NCBI RefSeq assembly: GCF_002000985.1
Contig: NZ_CP018822.1
Coordinates: 452,001 to 516,000, forward strand
Direction of reading: 5' to 3'
Source: Streptococcus gallolyticus subsp. gallolyticus DSM 16831
GTDB taxonomy: Bacteria > Bacillota > Bacilli > Lactobacillales > Streptococcaceae
DNA length: 64,000 nucleotides
Below, in pieces: positions 61,651 through 64,000 of this stretch; within the stretch, counting starts at the first letter, position 1, and each line of letters begins with the position of its first letter. Position numbers and translations under genes: made by a program. The notes under the pieces are model-generated. The model did no database searches, was not told the DNA's origin, and saw nothing but the letters and a program-made list of their open reading frames with translations.

Positions 61651-62286
61651 ATGAAAAAAGAACTTTTAGCGCTTAACATGCGTAATTTACAATTTTTTGC
61701 TGATGGTAGCGAAGCTGGTGCTGACGATAACGGCGGTGCAGGCACAGAGGGCAACGAAAGCAATAACAACGGTAATGATAACGGTCAAGAGTTCAAAGGT
61801 CCGCAATCACAGTCAGAATTAGACAGTCTTACGAATAAAGCTGTACAAAAGGCTTTAGAGAATTACAAAAAAGGTGAGCAAGAACGTATTAAACAACGTA
61901 TTGCTGAAGCTCTTGAAAAAGAAAAAGATTATGCTAATTTATCGGCTGCTGAGCGTGCTAAACGTGAATTCGAAGATAGTAAGTCAGCTTTTGAACAAGA
62001 AAAAGCACAATTTGAACACGAAAAATTAGTCGTTCAAGTTGAAAAAGACCTTGTTTCAAAAGGTTTGCCAGCTGAATTTGCCGAATTGTTAGCCGCTGGT
62101 GATGCTGAACAAGCACTTGAACAAGTCAGCAAATTTGAAAAAGCCTTTAACGACGCTGTTAACGCTAAAGTCAAAGTATCATTACGTCAGCCAGCACCTA
62201 ATGCAGGTGGTAATGGTGCTTCACAAACGAATTATGGTGCAAGTCTTGCCAAAAATTCAATCAAAACTGGTGAGAAACTATTTTAA
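61651..62286 (+). CDS. Capsid scaffolding protein
   Basis: A 211-residue acidic, helical protein. The start 'NMRNLQFFADG' is the usual scaffold N terminus in this phage group, and the centre is a long coiled coil ('YKKGEQERIKQRIAEALEKE'). It guides head assembly and is lost on maturation. GGAGG precedes the ATG; the head decoration and capsid genes follow. Confidence 0.85.
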   Translation: MKKELLALNMRNLQFFADGSEAGADDNGGAGTEGNESNNNGNDNGQEFKGPQSQSELDSLTNKAVQKALENYKKGEQERIKQRIAEALEKEKDYANLSAAERAKREFEDSKSAFEQEKAQFEHEKLVVQVEKDLVSKGLPAEFAELLAAGDAEQALEQVSKFEKAFNDAVNAKVKVSLRQPAPNAGGNGASQTNYGASLAKNSIKTGEKLF

Positions 62287-62298
62287 AGGAGAGCTTAT

Positions 62299-62664
62299 AT
62301 GCCAACTAAGAAATTATTTGGAAATGCTGAAATTCTTCACAATTTACCTTATGAAGCAATTTCAGTTACTGTTGATAAGTCAACAACAGGTACAGTTACA
62401 GAAAATGCACGTACTATTCTAAAAGCTGGTACGTTAATTGCTGGTGACGGTGCTTCAATCTTTGATGACCGCACCAAGAAAGTAAAAGCCAATGCAGAAA
62501 CACCAGACGGCGTTTTGCTTTACGATATTGATGTAACAGAAGAAGACGCAGTCGCAAGTCTTGTCTATCGTGGTACCTTGCGAGAAGACAAAGTCAATGG
62601 TGGTACAGTACCTGAAGGTGCTAAAACTGCTTTGAAACATATCCAATTTGTGAAAGGAGCTTAA
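62299..62664 (+). CDS. Head decoration-like protein
   Basis: A 121-residue beta-rich protein ('EAISVTVDKSTTGTV', 'AVASLVYRGTLREDKV') between scaffold and major capsid genes, the position of head-stabilising/decoration proteins. AAAGGAG precedes the ATG. The role is inferred from place and composition. Confidence 0.6.
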   Translation: MPTKKLFGNAEILHNLPYEAISVTVDKSTTGTVTENARTILKAGTLIAGDGASIFDDRTKKVKANAETPDGVLLYDIDVTEEDAVASLVYRGTLREDKVNGGTVPEGAKTALKHIQFVKGA

Positions 62665-62667
62665 TTT

Positions 62668-63714
62668 ATGCCATTAATTTATGATGTTATGACAGCGGGG
62701 AATGTCTCTGGTTACTGGAATGCTAGTCAACAAGCAGTTGATTCTACAATCGGTGAAAAAGTGTTCCCTGCTCAAAAACAACTTGGACTGAAATTATCTT
62801 ACGTCAAAGGTGCGTCTGGTCGTCCGGTCGTATTGAAACCGTCTGCTTTTGATACAAAAGCAACACTTCGTGAACGTATGGCTGTTGAATTGGTTGATAA
62901 AGAAATGCCGTTCTTCAAAGAAGCTATGCTCGTGAAAGAAGCTGACCGACAACAATTGAACCTTATTGCTCAAACCGGTAATCAAGCACTTATTGACACA
63001 ATCACAGCTGGTCTGTTTGATGATGCAACAACGTTACTTTCTGGTGCTCATGCTCAATTAGAAGCTATGCGTATGTCAGTACTTGCGACTGGTAAGATTG
63101 CTGTTATCTCAAACGGTGTTGCTCTTGATTTTGATTATGGTGTAGCTGATGACCATAAAGGGAAAGTCAAAACAGCGTGGTCAGATGCAGATACAGCTAC
63201 ATCGCTCAAGGATATTGACACAGCTATTACAGCGATTGAAGAGCTTGGTAACAAGGCGGAAGTAGCTTACATGAGTGCTAAGACATTTGCGCAACTTAAA
63301 AACGCTAAATCTACAACAACATTGATTAAACCGCTTGCACCAACAGGAGCAGGAGTTACTAGCCAAGAATTGAAAGACTATATCCAAGATAATTATGGTT
63401 TGACTATTGTTGTTAAATCAGGTACTTACAAAGATGCTGACGGTAAAATCAAAAAATATTTCCCAGATGATAAAGTCACTTTTGCACCAAATGCGGCACT
63501 TGGTAAAACAATGTTTGGTACAACGCCTGAAGAATCAGATTTGATGGGCGGTAACAACGCTGTTGAAGTATCTATTGTTGATACTGGTATTGCTATCACA
63601 ACTAAAAAACTTGATGATCCAGTTAATGTTAAAACTAAAGTGTCTATGATTGCTTTACCTTCATTCGAAAATATCGATGAAGCTTATATGCTTAGCACTA
63701 CACCAGAAATTTAA
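62668..63714 (+). CDS. Major capsid protein (E family)
   Basis: A 348-residue HK97-fold shell protein of the Phage_cap_E type ('VVLKPSAFDTKATLRERMAV', 'EMPFFKEAMLVKEADRQQL', 'MFGTTPEESDLMGG'). It starts 3 bases after the decoration gene and has AAAGGAGC upstream. Biased codon use fits high expression. Confidence 0.88.
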   Translation: MPLIYDVMTAGNVSGYWNASQQAVDSTIGEKVFPAQKQLGLKLSYVKGASGRPVVLKPSAFDTKATLRERMAVELVDKEMPFFKEAMLVKEADRQQLNLIAQTGNQALIDTITAGLFDDATTLLSGAHAQLEAMRMSVLATGKIAVISNGVALDFDYGVADDHKGKVKTAWSDADTATSLKDIDTAITAIEELGNKAEVAYMSAKTFAQLKNAKSTTTLIKPLAPTGAGVTSQELKDYIQDNYGLTIVVKSGTYKDADGKIKKYFPDDKVTFAPNAALGKTMFGTTPEESDLMGGNNAVEVSIVDTGIAITTKKLDDPVNVKTKVSMIALPSFENIDEAYMLSTTPEI

Positions 63715-63728
63715 TCAGGAGGTAGTTA

Positions 63729-63872
63729 ATGGCTAAAGTGATTGCAGGTTTTCGAGATAAGGAAACACAGATTGTCTATGTAATTGGTGACGATTACGAA
63801 GGTGACCGTGTTGCTGAACTTACAAAAGCTGGTTTCTTGAAGAAAGAAGCTACAAAGAAAGCCACTAAATAA
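63729..63872 (+). CDS. Small head-region protein (47 residues)
   Basis: AGGAGG precedes ATG 63729. The 47-residue product 'MAKVIAGFRDKETQIVYVIG' ends in a Lys/Ala-rich tail ('KKEATKKATK'). Small proteins like this lie between capsid and connector genes in SPP1-like phages. Function unknown. Confidence 0.6.
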   Translation: MAKVIAGFRDKETQIVYVIGDDYEGDRVAELTKAGFLKKEATKKATK

Positions 63873-63889
63873 TAAACAGGAGGTGTTCA

Positions 63890-64000
63890 ATGACGCCGAC
63901 ACCACTTGATGAAACTAAAATTATCCAAAATGTAAAGTTGGATTTAGAAATTACTGATAAATTGCAGGACGGTTTGTTAAAAATGCTGTTAGACCGAGTG
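63890..64000 (+). CDS. Head-tail connector protein, N-terminal part (3' truncated by window)
   Basis: AGGAGGTG precedes ATG 63890. The frame is open to the window end (37 residues: 'MTPTPLDETKIIQNVKLDLE'). The pattern 'IIQNVKLDLEITDKLQDGLL' fits head-tail connector (gp15/DUF3199-like) proteins. The rest of the morphogenesis genes lie outside. Confidence 0.6.
   Translation, partial: MTPTPLDETKIIQNVKLDLEITDKLQDGLLKMLLDRV

Overview
The window looks like the chromosome of a low-GC Streptococcus, most likely the S. bovis/equinus group (inference from protein character and gene order; no search was run). Supporting signs are strong AGGAGG-type ribosome binding sites, TGnTATAAT promoters, the rsmH-ftsL-pbp2X-mraY cluster, a T-box-controlled glyQS, an amino-acid ABC transporter next to trxB, and a streptococcal prophage.

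Region 1 (1-35.4 kb) is core genome. In order it holds: the end of a DegV protein; a YgjV-like membrane protein with an anchored repeat protein; a Na/Pi cotransporter; nagA behind a NagR-type operator; a T-box leader with glyQ and glyS; a DUF896 protein; a PTS locus with a PRD regulator, a detached IIA, ascorbate-type IIA, IIB and IIC, a fructose-6-phosphate-aldolase-like protein and transketolase; a bacteriocin-immunity-like gene; a two-gene ABC exporter; a divergent beta-glucoside locus (PTS EIIBCA, RpiR regulator, phospho-beta-glucosidase); proBA; rsmH-ftsL-pbp2X-mraY; a DEAD-box helicase; and an amino-acid ABC transporter with trxB.

Region 2 (about 35.6 kb to the window end) is a prophage inserted downstream of trxB and just after an orphan host-like promoter. 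The lysogeny arm (minus strand) carries the integrase, an NYN-domain nuclease preceded by a structured RNA with a consensus promoter, a lipoprotein, a zinc-ribbon membrane protein and an S24-type repressor. The early arm (plus strand) starts at a promoter whose 17-bp spacer is an operator palindrome. It is interrupted by three minus-strand cassettes: DUF4145-like, Abi-alpha/DUF4393-like and a 107-residue protein. Replication and recombination genes follow: an SMC-like ATPase, a Sak4-like ATPase, DUF669, a homing-endonuclease-like gene, a DEAH helicase, a primase-helicase, an origin-like repeat block and RusA. A late-activator-like regulator, tRNA-Lys and an unknown two-gene cassette come next. 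The packaging and head genes run to the window edge: terminase small and large subunits, portal, MuF-type head protein, scaffold, decoration-like protein, major capsid protein and connector. A tRNA-like cloverleaf RNA with its own promoter and terminator, and a tRNA-Ser, sit between the head genes.

The parts most likely to be new are the compact RNA elements of the prophage (61088-61219, 37727-37803, 36954-37040, 53740-53781, 41062-41229), the two-gene cassette at 54959-56346, and a terminase small-subunit gene that appears to start at ATC.
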